64,000 nt of DNA, taken from SAR202 cluster bacterium AC-647-N09_OGT_505m. GTDB taxonomy: Bacteria > Chloroflexota > Dehalococcoidia > UBA2985. Below, piece after piece: positions 25,516 through 36,463 of this stretch (positions within the stretch are counted from its first letter, which is position 1; every line of letters starts with the position of its first letter). Under the pieces are notes generated by a model. The model was given only the letters and a program-made list of their open reading frames with translations, was not told the origin of the DNA and did not search any database. Where the stretch lies: contig VEXC01000002.1 in the NCBI GenBank assembly GCA_009391225.1, positions 15,639 through 79,638 of the forward strand, written 5' to 3'. The position numbers and the translations under genes were made by a program.

Positions 25516-26256
25516 CTAGAACCAGGGCCAGGGGACGTTCCGGCGGTTTGGGTCGTAGGCTGGGAAATGGCCGGTGCTGAGCAGTCTCTCTAGTCGTCGA
25601 CGTAAGGCAGCGATCTCCTCTGGGGCAAGCAAGGTGTTAAGCTCTTGGGTTAGGTCTTCAAGGGAATACAAATTCTCCAGCAATTTGGCGACCTGCTTTA
25701 TGAGGTGGTCGGGAATAGGCTCTTGAGCAAAGTCCCAGATTACAGTCCTCAGTTTTGGGTCTTGGTGAAAAGTGAGGCCGTGGTCTATAGACCATATTCT
25801 CCCACCCCAATCTTTCAAACAATGGCTGGCCTTTCTATCGGCGTTATTGGAGAGACAGTCGAAGAGGGCTATCCGCTCCAGTTCCTTTGGACATTCCTCC
25901 CGCAGGGTAAAGTAGCTGGACTGCGGGACGGTGTCTATGAACTCCTGTAGCGAGCCTATGCCGTAGGGGCCTTCTCGGATGACCGTGCAGGGGATGAAGT
26001 CCCAGGATAGGGCCTGGGATACGAGGTAAGCAGCGTACTCTCGCATGTACAACGTGCCGGAAGGGAAATCCCACAGAGGACGTTCACCCCTCCGGGGTTT
26101 ATACACTGCATCACATGTCTTCAAGCCGTCAGAGACAGATACAAGGAACGTGTCGTTGGAGCCCTGTGGAATCAACTCCGGGGAGGTTATCTCTCCCTGG
26201 ACCAAGACTCTGCTCAGTTGATCTTTGGAGGCTTGTGAGCCTTCTTCTATCTCCAT
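25516..26256 (-). CDS. SCO1664-family (TIGR03843, PI3/4-kinase-like) protein
   Basis: This family shares a distant fold with phosphatidylinositol 3/4-kinases. The 246-aa protein has VYKPRRGERPLWDFPSGTLY as the nucleotide-binding Lys region. Catalytic-loop and metal-binding residues appear to fall in LFDCLSNNADRKASHCL and IWSIDHGLTFH. In Actinobacteria SCO1664 genes lie next to DUF3090, exactly as here (59-bp gap, same strand). The biological role is not established. Operon partnership with DUF3090 is the strongest functional hint. Confidence 0.85.
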   Translation of the reverse strand: MEIEEGSQASKDQLSRVLVQGEITSPELIPQGSNDTFLVSVSDGLKTCDAVYKPRRGERPLWDFPSGTLYMREYAAYLVSQALSWDFIPCTVIREGPYGIGSLQEFIDTVPQSSYFTLREECPKELERIALFDCLSNNADRKASHCLKDWGGRIWSIDHGLTFHQDPKLRTVIWDFAQEPIPDHLIKQVAKLLENLYSLEDLTQELNTLLAPEEIAALRRRLERLLSTGHFPAYDPNRRNVPWPWF

Positions 26257-26315
26257 GGGATACCTGATAAATCATACAGTGTACTTAGTACCTAGTCGTT
26301 TGCTATGCCAGTGAA

Positions 26316-26828
26316 TTATAGGGAATGATGGCCATTAGATTTGGGGCATATGTGAGCCTCCGAGCCCATTGGGGCGTTACATAGGGGGCACAGTGGACGC
26401 CCTGCCGCGCATACAGCCTGGGCCTCTTTGGCCAGGCCCTCCAATTGGGCACGAGAGGCCCAGAACCCCAATAGTGCCTCTCTATCCTGGTCATCCTTCT
26501 TGTCGTGGACCTCAATTAGGAACAGATTTCTCTCAGGATTGTGGCCCAAACTGAGATTTCCAACGTCAAACTCCATAGAAGATTGGCCCTGGTCTGTTGG
26601 GCTAAGCCCCGGGTAAGGGAGACTGTCCGAAGATTCCGGAGAGGATAGCGTAGCCAGAACTTGGTGGATAACTACTGAAAGCTGGAAGAGCAGGTTCTTT
26701 TCCAGCCAGAGGCAGGCGTTGCCTCCCTGGCTCTCCAAGAGAAGGCGGAACTGTCTCCGCCCGGGCTCTCCCAGTGCCTCTGCCTTGACGGCGCTTACCA
26801 GGCCGAAATCATATTTGGCGTCCGTCAT
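26316..26828 (-). CDS. DUF3090 (TIGR03847) family protein
   Basis: The 170-aa product starts with YDFGLVSAVKAEALGEPGRR. It ends with a small Cys cluster, CPLCNAPMGSEAHICPKSNGH, which probably binds zinc and is characteristic of DUF3090. It lies directly upstream of the SCO1664-family gene. In Actinobacteria the two are usually joined by a third, histidine-phosphatase gene, which is absent here. Function is unknown. Confidence 0.85.
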   Translation of the reverse strand: MTDAKYDFGLVSAVKAEALGEPGRRQFRLLLESQGGNACLWLEKNLLFQLSVVIHQVLATLSSPESSDSLPYPGLSPTDQGQSSMEFDVGNLSLGHNPERNLFLIEVHDKKDDQDREALLGFWASRAQLEGLAKEAQAVCAAGRPLCPLCNAPMGSEAHICPKSNGHHSL

Positions 26829-27007
26829 CTCCCCTCTCTATCATAGCATCCATATTGGCACTAGAAAATGAAAGAGGCCCGCCCCAGGGCCCAAGCAATC
26901 AAGACACTGCCCAGATTCTACCCATCGGAAATCATGAAGGATTCCGTGGTTGTATCTAATCTGGGAACTGCGCCAGCCGCGATTGGCAGAAAGTCTTCAG
27001 TTGAGGT

Positions 27008-27823
27008 CTAGTCCACTTCCTTGATGAGGTAACGCAGGTTTCCTCGGGGTGTGGCTACCTCTACTTCCTCTCCCATAGTATGGTCCATGAGTGCCTTGCC
27101 CACCGGGGAGGAAACGGACATCTTGAAATCCATAGGACTTGCCTCGGAGGCATTGACCAAGGTATATTCCATCTCCTCTTTTGAGGAGGAGTCTGAGAGC
27201 CTGACCTTACTGCCCAATTTGACTCTCTGCTTCATTTGGGCATCAGAGTTCTGGGAATCCGCGTATGTCAGGTGGGCGCGTTGCAGGCCGTCCTCTAGGT
27301 ATCGTATCCGAGCCTCCAGAAGGCCCTGGCGTTCCCTTGCCGCATCCAGAGGAGCGTTCTCTCGGAAGTCTTTGTCTTCTGCGGCCAGGCTTATATCCCT
27401 AGCCACTGCTATTCTACTATCCCGCAGAATCTCCAACTCACTGAGAAGATTCTGGTAGCCCTCTGGGGTTATGTCCATAGCAACTCGTTGCTTATCCTTG
27501 TGTGTCGTGGATTTACGGACTTTCTTCCTTACCCTCACGTGTTTGGCCAGGGGCGTTTGGGTAAAATTGCTTTTGTAGCAATAAGATAGAAAATCCTTGA
27601 TGGCCTGTACGCGCTCTGTGGTATCCTGCAAGCCGGATGATTCCGCCAACCGGTCGCCGTAGGAGGCTGTATCCTGAGGGGTCAGATTATCAACGGCCCG
27701 ATCCCGTCCGAACCACATAATAAACTTGGTAAGCTCCTGTTGTGTGTCTACCCCCCCATGGAATTGCCGGGTGGAGAGGTACTGGGTCAACGCTTGTGAA
27801 AGGGCTATTGGGTATGATTGCAT
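27008..27823 (-). CDS. greA: GreA-type transcript cleavage factor with recombinase-like N-terminal domain
   Basis: The C-terminal part (about residues 118-271) is a full GreA. Its coiled coil has the acidic tip DKDFRENAPLDAARERQG, holding the Asp and Glu that activate RNA polymerase's cleavage site, and the FKBP-like domain ends with PVGKALMDHTMGEEVEV. The first about 105 residues look like the SAM-like core-binding domain of tyrosine recombinases (ELTKFIMWFGRDRAVDNLT, TERVQAIKDFLSYCYK), joined by a basic linker KKVRKSTTHKDKQR. Canonical GreA has about 158 aa. Extended GreAs of this sort occur, to my knowledge, in Chloroflexota. Confidence 0.85.
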   Translation of the reverse strand: MQSYPIALSQALTQYLSTRQFHGGVDTQQELTKFIMWFGRDRAVDNLTPQDTASYGDRLAESSGLQDTTERVQAIKDFLSYCYKSNFTQTPLAKHVRVRKKVRKSTTHKDKQRVAMDITPEGYQNLLSELEILRDSRIAVARDISLAAEDKDFRENAPLDAARERQGLLEARIRYLEDGLQRAHLTYADSQNSDAQMKQRVKLGSKVRLSDSSSKEEMEYTLVNASEASPMDFKMSVSSPVGKALMDHTMGEEVEVATPRGNLRYLIKEVD

Positions 27824-28075
27824 TACGGTAGGTATAATCCTCCGCTGAGTTCTGTTGGTTACATTCTAGGCGCCTGACTCCTTGGGTGTCAACGTGGCAA
27901 ATTTACTCATAATGGCAATTACCGAGAAAATGGTGTGAGGGCGATACAAGAGCGGTATCGGCGCTGCGGCAGAGAGAAAAGAAGGAGCTATTGGAATTGG
28001 GGAATAGCTTCATTGTTTGGAGGAGTGGTGCAACTGTGATGGATATATTCACCGCTGCTGTTTGTCCTGTCCTTA

Positions 28076-28369
28076 TTGAAGCAGTTGACGACTAAGCTTC
28101 CCCGTGCAACGATCTTCATCAGGGGTCTCTATCGCTGGTACGGGAACGGCTGGTTCGTTGAGGGAGCACTCATCGCGGGACTGCTGGCATATGCCATAGG
28201 ATCTCGTCTGGCTTTCATGTTCATTGGAGGGGTTGGCTTGTTTTCTGTCTCCATTGTAATGGTATTGATGCCTGTGCCATCCAGGAGAGTTGATGATGTC
28301 AGAAGGTTTCGAGAGTTCTTTTTGAGGAGTACCACTGGTATAATTCACTCGGGAATATCACTGACGTAG
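28076..28369 (+). CDS. Possible small membrane protein
   Basis: This 97-aa frame starts at TTG with two hydrophobic helices (GALIAGLLAYAIGSRLAFMF and GGVGLFSVSIVMVLM) and a basic tail RRVDDVRRFREFFLR. The amino-acid pattern looks membrane-protein-like, but there is no clear ribosome binding site or ATG. The frame is open upstream only to a stop at 28037. I do not recognise the family. Confidence 0.35.
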   Translation: MKQLTTKLPRATIFIRGLYRWYGNGWFVEGALIAGLLAYAIGSRLAFMFIGGVGLFSVSIVMVLMPVPSRRVDDVRRFREFFLRSTTGIIHSGISLT

Positions 28370-28477
28370 ATTAATGTAGATTAATCAGGATACCCGGACT
28401 CTCATATTAAGAGGAGCCTTTAGGTTAGCTATCTATGAATCGACTTAGCACCTAAAGCCGAGAAGGGAGAACTCTGT

Positions 28478-28732
28478 ATGCCCTACGGGCTGACGGTTAA
28501 AGAAGACATCGGAGACACCAGGGTTGAGATTCAGTGCGCCCATCAGAGCGGGCTAATTTACGTTGTGCCGGCAGAGGCGAGTTGGGTATGCCAGCCTGAG
28601 AACCTCCACGCCCATGCTATAGCTGGGTTTTTCATGGAGCTTATGGAGATGACGGATCCCAGGATAAGGGAGTTGATGCAGCGATGGGGTCTTTACTACA
28701 GGCCCAGGCCTCTGGATACCGCGGAGCAGTAA
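28478..28732 (+). CDS. Hypothetical 84-aa protein
   Basis: ATG 28478 is preceded at good distance by AAGGGAGAA. The product reads as an ordinary soluble protein with two Cys (IQCAHQ, WVCQPEN) and a C-terminal helix TDPRIRELMQRWGLYYRPRP. I recognise no family. It converges on ftsH, whose stop is 23 bp away. Confidence 0.6.
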   Translation: MPYGLTVKEDIGDTRVEIQCAHQSGLIYVVPAEASWVCQPENLHAHAIAGFFMELMEMTDPRIRELMQRWGLYYRPRPLDTAEQ

Positions 28733-28754
28733 GTATAAAGTGGCCCCGCTTTGT

Positions 28755-30602
<1,848 letters not shown>

Positions 30603-30924
30603 GGAATACCTACTCACGAGAGGGTTTCTGCATCCCTGTGTCTCATCTTACCTTAAAGAGTGTGTGAAAGCAAAGTCTGAGTGTGCCCCGTATGTGGGCA
30701 ATTGGTCCTTTTGATACCTCGGAACCGGGGGGCACGTCTTTGGTAGTGATGAACTTTCTCACCATAAACCCACCGAACCCGTCCAGCTTCAGGGTATAAG
30801 AGATAGATGGTGCATAGAAGTCTTGGCATGGACGGGTGGCCCGCTGTAGTCCGCGGGTAATTCTTCCATAACGACGCAATCAGAATGAATGGCTAATACT
30901 TCTGTGGCGACCCATGAGAGCGCT
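30603..30924. other. 320-bp spacer, nothing firm
   Basis: A minus-strand frame (30643-30879) starts weakly and does not resemble a known family. I treat it as unlikely to be a gene. The ftsH promoter presumably lies here but I cannot point to it. No strong repeat is seen. Confidence 0.4.
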
Positions 30925-31405
30925 CTATGTGCCGTCCAAAAACTCGGTGATAGCGTCGGCCAACGCATTTGGCTTCTCGTAGCCGATGTCGTGGCCGGTC
31001 TCTGGTATCCACACCACCTTGGAGTTAGCGATAGTGGCTTTGGCAGCCTCCACGTTGGCTATTCTATGCTTCATGAACTCTGACCTATCGATGGTCTGGC
31101 GACCGCTGCCTTCTGGATAACAAGCTGGTCCAGCGCTCCTACCACGTCCCAGGCCAGTGTGTGCCAATCATAGCCTGTGCAAGGCTGGTCCGTCTTGCCG
31201 TGGGCACGCTGATTGAGGGTGATGACCGGAGGCTGTCGCTGAAGTGTGGGATGGACGGGTTATACCAGTGGCAGGACGAAGTCGCCCAGTGGATGATCAC
31301 CACCGGCTCTCCGGACCCACCCCCACCCAAGTAGTGCATGTTCAGGTCGCCTGACTTTATCCACTCACGTGGCGGTGCGGTTGTACCACGCTCTATCTGT
31401 TCCAA
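30925..31405 (-). pseudogene. Decayed alpha/beta hydrolase
   Basis: The N-terminal frame (from 31405) reads like an alpha/beta hydrolase: MHYLGGGGSGEPVVIIHWAT with the HG-type oxyanion region, then SSCHWYNPSIPHFSDSLR. The frame then shifts. A second frame shows GYDWHTLAWDVVGALDQL, and a third (to 30925) shows IPETGHDIGYEKPNALADAI, the catalytic-His end of the fold. The segment that should carry the nucleophile GxSxG is missing and only about 160 of some 280 residues remain. Two frame changes plus an internal deletion make it dead. Confidence 0.8.
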
Positions 31406-31463
31406 GGTGTTCTTAATAATAACGCATGTTCAGGAAGCACTGGAATTCTCAGTGACACGATGC

Positions 31464-32564
31464 TCACACTTTCACCCATTTGCCTGTATCGGAGGCCAGA
31501 TTCAGAGCATCCAGGGTATGATGTCTCCGGGCCGCCTCCACGAAGTCTGGATGTGCCTCGCCACCCTCTCGAATGACTGTAGCGAAGCGTCGGAACATCT
31601 GGGCCATGTTTACGGCCACTCCATCTGGAACTTCAGGGGGTATCCACCGAAGCGAGTTCGGTGGGCTCAGGAGATGTAAGGCATCGTCGCTTTCCTTTGC
31701 TCCTCGCAGAACTGGGTCCACCATCTCCACCATCTGGTCGGATGTCGCAACCAGTGTTCCCTCGGTTCCATAGGCCTCCATGCGGAATGCGGTGCCGTGC
31801 CAGGGTACGCTGGCCACGTGTACCGAAGCTACTGCGCCGTTGACCAGGTGGCCGACCAATAGCACGTTGTCCGGCGAAGTGACATTCACGGTCCGATCGG
31901 TGTTGGCTATGGCCCATTCTGGCACCTGGGTTGTGACCACCGCTGCCACGTTCTCCATCTCGCCCAGGCACCACAGGAAAATGTCCAGAGCGTGGCCAGT
32001 GGCGATGTTCAGAGCATGGGCGCCGGCATTCTTGTCAGCACCCCAGATAGAGCGCTCAGGACGGGGTCGCATAATGCCCGGAAGGAACATGGTCATATTT
32101 GCCGATAGCATTCGTCCCAGGTACCCCTGGTCAACTAGCATGCGCAGGTGTTGGAAGCTGGGAGCGTAGCGTGATTGAAGGCCTACCATGGTGCGTACAC
32201 CTTTCGCGTTGGCTAAAGCGGCCATCTCATCTGCCTGGGTGGAGTTAGCACCCAAGGGCCACTCGCAGAAGACGTGTTTGCCGGCTTCCAGGGCAGCCAT
32301 TGCGACCTCGTAGTGCGATGGTGCCCGAATGCAGACGTCCACCACCTCTATTTCGGGGTCCGAGACCAGATCGCGGTAGTCCGAGTAGGCTTTAGGGGCC
32401 TCGTAGTGCCGCGCCGACTCTTCCGCGGTCTCCTGATGGGCTGTGCATACTGCTACCAACTCATACTCGGGCAAGGCCAGGAAAGCGGGAAGGTGCGCGC
32501 GCATTCCCCATCCGTACCTGGTGCTGGCTCCTACAATGCCAAGGGCTATTCGCTTTTCCGCCAT
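31464..32564 (-). CDS. Gfo/Idh/MocA-family oxidoreductase
   Basis: This NAD(P)-dependent dehydrogenase acts on sugars, inositols or related polyols. The Rossmann motif is at the N-terminus (ALGIVGASTRYGWGMRAHLP). The diagnostic EKP-like stretch appears as GKHVFCEWPLGANSTQADEM, with Trp in place of the usual Lys (EKP becomes EWP). An HxxD-type region is IATGHALDIFLWCLGE. ATG 32564 follows AGGAGG, giving 366 aa. The longer open frame to 32759 is only the neighbouring tRNA gene read as protein. Substrate is unknown. Confidence 0.88.
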   Translation of the reverse strand: MAEKRIALGIVGASTRYGWGMRAHLPAFLALPEYELVAVCTAHQETAEESARHYEAPKAYSDYRDLVSDPEIEVVDVCIRAPSHYEVAMAALEAGKHVFCEWPLGANSTQADEMAALANAKGVRTMVGLQSRYAPSFQHLRMLVDQGYLGRMLSANMTMFLPGIMRPRPERSIWGADKNAGAHALNIATGHALDIFLWCLGEMENVAAVVTTQVPEWAIANTDRTVNVTSPDNVLLVGHLVNGAVASVHVASVPWHGTAFRMEAYGTEGTLVATSDQMVEMVDPVLRGAKESDDALHLLSPPNSLRWIPPEVPDGVAVNMAQMFRRFATVIREGGEAHPDFVEAARRHHTLDALNLASDTGKWVKV

Positions 32565-32679
32565 GAGGGGTTTCCTCCTCTGGTCGTCTTTACTGCGCCG
32601 ACCGCTTTGGCTAACGGCAATCGGAGAGTAAGTACATCTGTGGTTATCCAGTACTTCAAAACTGGCGTATGGTGTTAAG

Positions 32680-32765
32680 TGGTGCCGAAGGGGAGATTTG
32701 AACTCCCACGCCCGTGAGGACACTGCGCCCTGAACGCAGCGCGTCTGCCATTCCGCCACTTCGGC
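32680..32765 (-). tRNA. tRNA-Leu (anticodon CAG), CCA encoded
   Basis: Reading the minus strand, the 5' acceptor strand GCCGAAG pairs with CTTCGGC at the 3' end, followed by A and an encoded CCA (32682-32680). The anticodon loop TTCAGGG sits in a GCTGCG/CGCAGT stem, giving CAG. A long variable arm (class II) and a T-arm GGGAG-TTCAAAT-CTCCC are present, all typical of tRNA-Leu. It lies 115 bp upstream of the Gfo/Idh gene. Confidence 0.95.
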
Positions 32766-33066
32766 ATATCCTGGTTTCGAAGCTCTGTCCGTTACTTTTT
32801 AAGTGGCTAACGATAGTGAGCTTGAACTTCTGGTCTCTTGTGTGTGAGTCCTACGCTAGTCAGTACCAACGAATCTCATTATATCTCATGCAATGTCTGT
32901 AAGGCACATTCTAGATCCTATTATATCCCATAGCTACTCAAGAGAATGGCACACGAACTGATATACAGTTCTCAGTCATTCTATCTCAACAGTTTTCCAC
33001 ATGTGAGATAGAGTCTAGTATCCTTATCGACCTCAGTGGACAAAACTCGGCCTCTTGTGGTTGGCC
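32766..33066. other. 301-bp AT-rich spacer
   Basis: No gene is seen. Several short TATATCTCAT/CTATCTCAA/GTGAGATAGAG pieces recur between about 32875 and 33015, without clear order. Promoter for the tRNA gene probably lies near 32770-32810. Confidence 0.4.
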
Positions 33067-33786
33067 TCACTCCCTTCGGAAAATGTTCTCATATACCAGG
33101 GCTGCAATAGCCCCGCCAGCCAGTGGCCCAACCCAGAAAACCCAGTTGTTCGCCCAGGCACCCGCGGCTAAGGCTGGCCCTAGGGTCCGAGCTGGATTCA
33201 TGGAAGCCCCGGTCAATGGCAACCCGACAAAGATGTCTACTATTACTGTTATCCCTATGACAAATGGAGCCAGATGTCCTGGCCCTCGAGGGTCCATTGC
33301 CGTGGCGAATATTACAAAAACGAGGATGAAGGTGAGAACCATCTCCGTGGCCAGCCCAGCCCCTACGCTGATATCTGCCCCTAGGGCATGAGAGCCCAAA
33401 CCTCCTTCTAGGGCATCGGGAATGATGGCCTTGATGAGAAAGGTTGCCAGGATAGCCCCAGCACATTGGGCGATTATGTACAATCCACCCTTGGCTGCTC
33501 CAATCTTACGGGTCAGCACAGCTGAGAATGTGACTGCTGGATTGAGGTGTGCTCCGGATATCCTTGCCGTAGCCGCTACCATAATGGCAATGGCGAAGCC
33601 GTGTCCCAATGCAATGACCACCATCCTACTAGCAGTAACCGTCTCCTCATCCCCTAGAAATATGCCAGAACTAACAACGGCACCAATACCGAGAAAGACA
33701 AAACAAAATGTAGCGATAAACTCTGCAATGGATGCCCGCCAAGCATCCCAGCTGGTCAGGTCCTTTGTTGACAAGACCTCGCTCAA
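33067..33786 (-). CDS. MIP-family channel (aquaporin/glycerol facilitator)
   Basis: This passive channel for water or small neutral solutes sits in the cytoplasmic membrane. Both half-helix NPA motifs are intact: SGAHLNPAVTF and TGASMNPARTLGPAL. Six helices can be drawn (for example SIAEFIATFCFVFLGIGAVV, MVLTFILVFVIFATAM). The 239-aa length is closer to aquaporins than to glycerol facilitators, but pore selectivity cannot be fixed here. ATG 33786 follows a GAGG-like stretch. A promoter-like repeat unit lies about 180 bp upstream (33963-33992). Confidence 0.93.
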   Translation of the reverse strand: MSEVLSTKDLTSWDAWRASIAEFIATFCFVFLGIGAVVSSGIFLGDEETVTASRMVVIALGHGFAIAIMVAATARISGAHLNPAVTFSAVLTRKIGAAKGGLYIIAQCAGAILATFLIKAIIPDALEGGLGSHALGADISVGAGLATEMVLTFILVFVIFATAMDPRGPGHLAPFVIGITVIVDIFVGLPLTGASMNPARTLGPALAAGAWANNWVFWVGPLAGGAIAALVYENIFRRE

Positions 33787-34227
33787 GTTGCACCTCCTAG
33801 ATCGATTCGAATTATTGCACCACTTTATGACAACTCACACGTTGGGCTGTGCCTATAGCTTACCAGCGTAAGACTCCGCTATCGTACATATAGGTTTGTT
33901 GTTGTAGTGAATATGTGGGGGGTCTAACCATTTACAAATCCCCCGCAGTGTTCCCCTTGCCCCCTCTATTATTATAACCCCTCAGGGGTATGGCACAGAC
34001 CAGGTGTGTTGTGTAAGGTGCGGGTGTTCAGCTACACGGATGCTAGGTAGACGATAAAGGGTTCTTGTCTTGGATAAATCAGGGCCCAAAAGCGTCCAAT
34101 TGTTGCTGGTTGTCTATGCTACTAGCCATCAGGTTGCATGTGATCTACAGTCAACACATGTTCATACAGGTACCATTTGTTCTGAGCCGGCACATACGGG
34201 TAGAGTGTCTCTTCGTGGGAACCTTAG
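33787..34227. other. 441-bp spacer with a promoter-like repeat unit
   Basis: At 33963-33992, read on the minus strand, is CCCCTGAGGGGTTATAATAA, a member of the repeated CCCCTGACGGGTTATAATGG cassette family. It points toward the aquaporin gene and may be its promoter (TATAAT -10). The remainder shows no gene. Confidence 0.5.
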
Positions 34228-34614
34228 CTAATCACGATTGTGCATATGGCTTTTCCAGCTTCCATGGTGCCCCAGTTTCCCGAAGAAGTTTTTCCCAATC
34301 GCTCTCTTGCCATCAGGTTTCGACTGAGTCAAGTTAAGGTACTCGTCCGCCTGTTCCTGGGTTAACCGACCATTTTCAACCAGGGCATTGAGCTTCTTCT
34401 CAATAGATTCATTCATGAATTCTTTCCGGGCCTGCTTGATTGCATCATCGACTTCTGTCACATCCAACCCTAGTATCTCCGCTACTCTGACGGCTAGCTT
34501 GTTAGTAGTAGTGTCGACCTTATCACTCTCTTGCGCAAAGACAATGCTAACTGAGGCAATTGTTATGGCAAGTGTTGCCAACGCTATGGGTATGACAACC
34601 CGCAGTCTCTTCAT
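34228..34614 (-). CDS. Secreted DUF2680 (YckD-like) protein
   Basis: This small exported protein (128 aa) has a Sec signal peptide: KR, then a hydrophobic stretch IPIALATLAITIASVSIV, with cleavage after FAQ-like residues. The mature part is charged: LAVRVAEILGLDVTEVDDAI, then LNALVENGRLTQEQADEYLN, a repeat-like helix pair typical of DUF2680. The C-terminus is His-rich (LGHHGSWKSHMHN) and could bind metal. Function is unknown. Confidence 0.75.
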   Translation of the reverse strand: MKRLRVVIPIALATLAITIASVSIVFAQESDKVDTTTNKLAVRVAEILGLDVTEVDDAIKQARKEFMNESIEKKLNALVENGRLTQEQADEYLNLTQSKPDGKRAIGKNFFGKLGHHGSWKSHMHNRD

Positions 34615-35143
34615 TCCCTATATCTCCTCTCTAACAGGATGATTCTGGATTTACTCGTCTAGTTTAAGTCACTTTCGCTATATCAAACGAATCATGGGAT
34701 GATAGGTTCCTGCACTCTTGGCAGCTCTACGTTGTCATTTCCTACGATAGGCTGGAGAGTTGGCCTCAAACACAAACCCACACACCACATGAGCTTGCAA
34801 CTGGGGCCAGTATAGCTGAAAGAGGGGAAGGATAGCTACTGGGTACTACACACACACAATTTTGTGAACAGGCTCAGAACTGACGATCAGGTATTGAGCC
34901 CAATTGTCTTTCTGATGCCGGGGCCCTCTCCCTTGCTCTAGAGACATGCGACATGTTGTACCTAATCCCCTCATCGGATTCCTAGCCGTTGGTAACCCTC
35001 ACCATGTTATAAGCTTGTCATGGGTGTGTCAGATTGGGCTATGTTGATAGTAGACTGGGTTTGCCCAGAGGTTTGCGAGAGGGTGCACTTGTCAGTAAGG
35101 TATCGTCGCCGGTTAGTTGCCGATGCACAAGAGACTGGTGGCA
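34615..35143. other. 529-bp spacer with orphan promoter-type repeats
   Basis: At 34788-34818 (minus strand) is a copy of the CTATACTG-CCCCAG-AGGC-GCTCATG cassette that precedes the lipoprotein gene at 53633. Its ATG opens a 32-residue frame (34692-34790) with no recognisable product. At 34972-34990 is a piece resembling GATTCCTAGCCGTTGG (compare 51342 and 53824). At about 34997-35024 is a weak member of the TTATAA cassette family. No real gene is seen. Confidence 0.5.
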
Positions 35144-36463
35144 TTAGCTGTACCTGGGGCGCTTCAGGGACCAGAAAAGCATCGCGGAGATCATGAGGAG
35201 TGCCGCAAATGATAGAAAGGCAAAGCGATAGCTGCCCGTGACGTCATATACATAGGCGGCGTATACTGGGCCCAGCATCGAGCCGCCCATCTGAACCATC
35301 CCAGATAGGCCCAGAATGCTGCCATAGGATCTTCTTCCAAAGTAATCGCCTTTGATGGCAGGCATTGTGGCCGCAGAGCAACCATAGGACGGGGCATAAA
35401 TGGCAACGAAAAGCACAACATGCCACAGGTTCTGGGCGTAGGCGATAATGAGGCAGGAGATAGCCAAAGAGCACACGCTGCCCACAGCTACAGGCTTCGT
35501 TCCCAAGATATCATTTAGCAAACCTCCTCCCAGTCTTCCTATAATGCTGACCATTCCCATGGAGCCCAGCACAGCAGCAGCAGTGGCCTTGGAGTAACCT
35601 AGGTCTTCTACCAGAGGTATTGCGTGCAATGTGGCAGCACCAGTCACCATAAGGCGGATGGCAAATCCAAAGGATAGAGTCCAGAAAGGTTGGGATTGTA
35701 AGGCTTCCATTACCGTCATCCCTATGTCTGCTTCGTCCTGCGCTTTGGGGTCAGCGGCATCTGGTTCCACCAGGTTCTCGTACCCTCCGGCTATCTCTGT
35801 CTCTGATTCTCGTTTTGTCACTGGAGTATCACCGTCCGGCAGCATTCCGTAGTGCTCCGGACGGTGCCTCATAACAAGAGCTGTTGGTATTCCGATAACC
35901 AAGGTGCCAATGCCGCCAGCCACGAAGCCCGCCCGCCAGCCGAACTCGCCAATAAACCAGGAAATAAGAATGACCCCTGCCGCTCCAACGGCCACCGCCG
36001 CCCTCAGCAAGCCAAAGGCGGTACCCCTTCTTCTGATGAACCAGTTGGCTACGGTGGTATCTATTGGAATCATTGAACTCAGACTGCGGCCCACTGTCAC
36101 CATCAGTATGAATACCACATAGAATTCGATCAGGGAGTTGATCGTGGATAACAATATTAGGCCCAGGGATGTAAGCACGACACCCAGCAGTATTATGGTC
36201 CTAGGTCCAAACCTGTCTACTAGGAATCCCTCGATGCCACCCAGGAAACCTGCTTCGAGTCGCGACAGAGAGATGGCGCCAGCTAGGGCTGTTCTGGTCC
36301 AGCCGAAGTAGTCTATAAGACGTTTGTAGAATACGCTGAAGCCGTAGCCAACCACCATGCTAGTGAAGGTCAGCGCAACAAAGGACGCAAGAACAATCCA
36401 CCATCCGTAGAAGATCTTGGACTCTTGCTTCTGCAAATCGTTTCTCCAGTTCCCGGCCACCAC
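35144..36463 (-). CDS. MFS transporter, FYGWW (OFA/monocarboxylate-like) type
   Basis: This 439-aa major facilitator with 12 helices is a paralogue of the carrier at 24090. The shared marks are FYGWWIVLASFVAL at helix 1, GGIEGFLVDRFGPRTIILLG between helices 2 and 3, and the central loop RPEHYGMLPDGDTP. The central cytosolic loop is acidic (DAADPKAQDEADIG). The start is GTG 36463. No regulator or metabolic gene adjoins it, so substrate is unknown. Organic anions are usual for the group. Confidence 0.88.
   Translation of the reverse strand: MVAGNWRNDLQKQESKIFYGWWIVLASFVALTFTSMVVGYGFSVFYKRLIDYFGWTRTALAGAISLSRLEAGFLGGIEGFLVDRFGPRTIILLGVVLTSLGLILLSTINSLIEFYVVFILMVTVGRSLSSMIPIDTTVANWFIRRRGTAFGLLRAAVAVGAAGVILISWFIGEFGWRAGFVAGGIGTLVIGIPTALVMRHRPEHYGMLPDGDTPVTKRESETEIAGGYENLVEPDAADPKAQDEADIGMTVMEALQSQPFWTLSFGFAIRLMVTGAATLHAIPLVEDLGYSKATAAAVLGSMGMVSIIGRLGGGLLNDILGTKPVAVGSVCSLAISCLIIAYAQNLWHVVLFVAIYAPSYGCSAATMPAIKGDYFGRRSYGSILGLSGMVQMGGSMLGPVYAAYVYDVTGSYRFAFLSFAALLMISAMLFWSLKRPRYS

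Noticed and set aside
32565..32759. N-terminal extension of the Gfo/Idh protein
   Set aside because: This part is the tRNA-Leu gene translated. The ATG at 32564 has its own AGGAGG.
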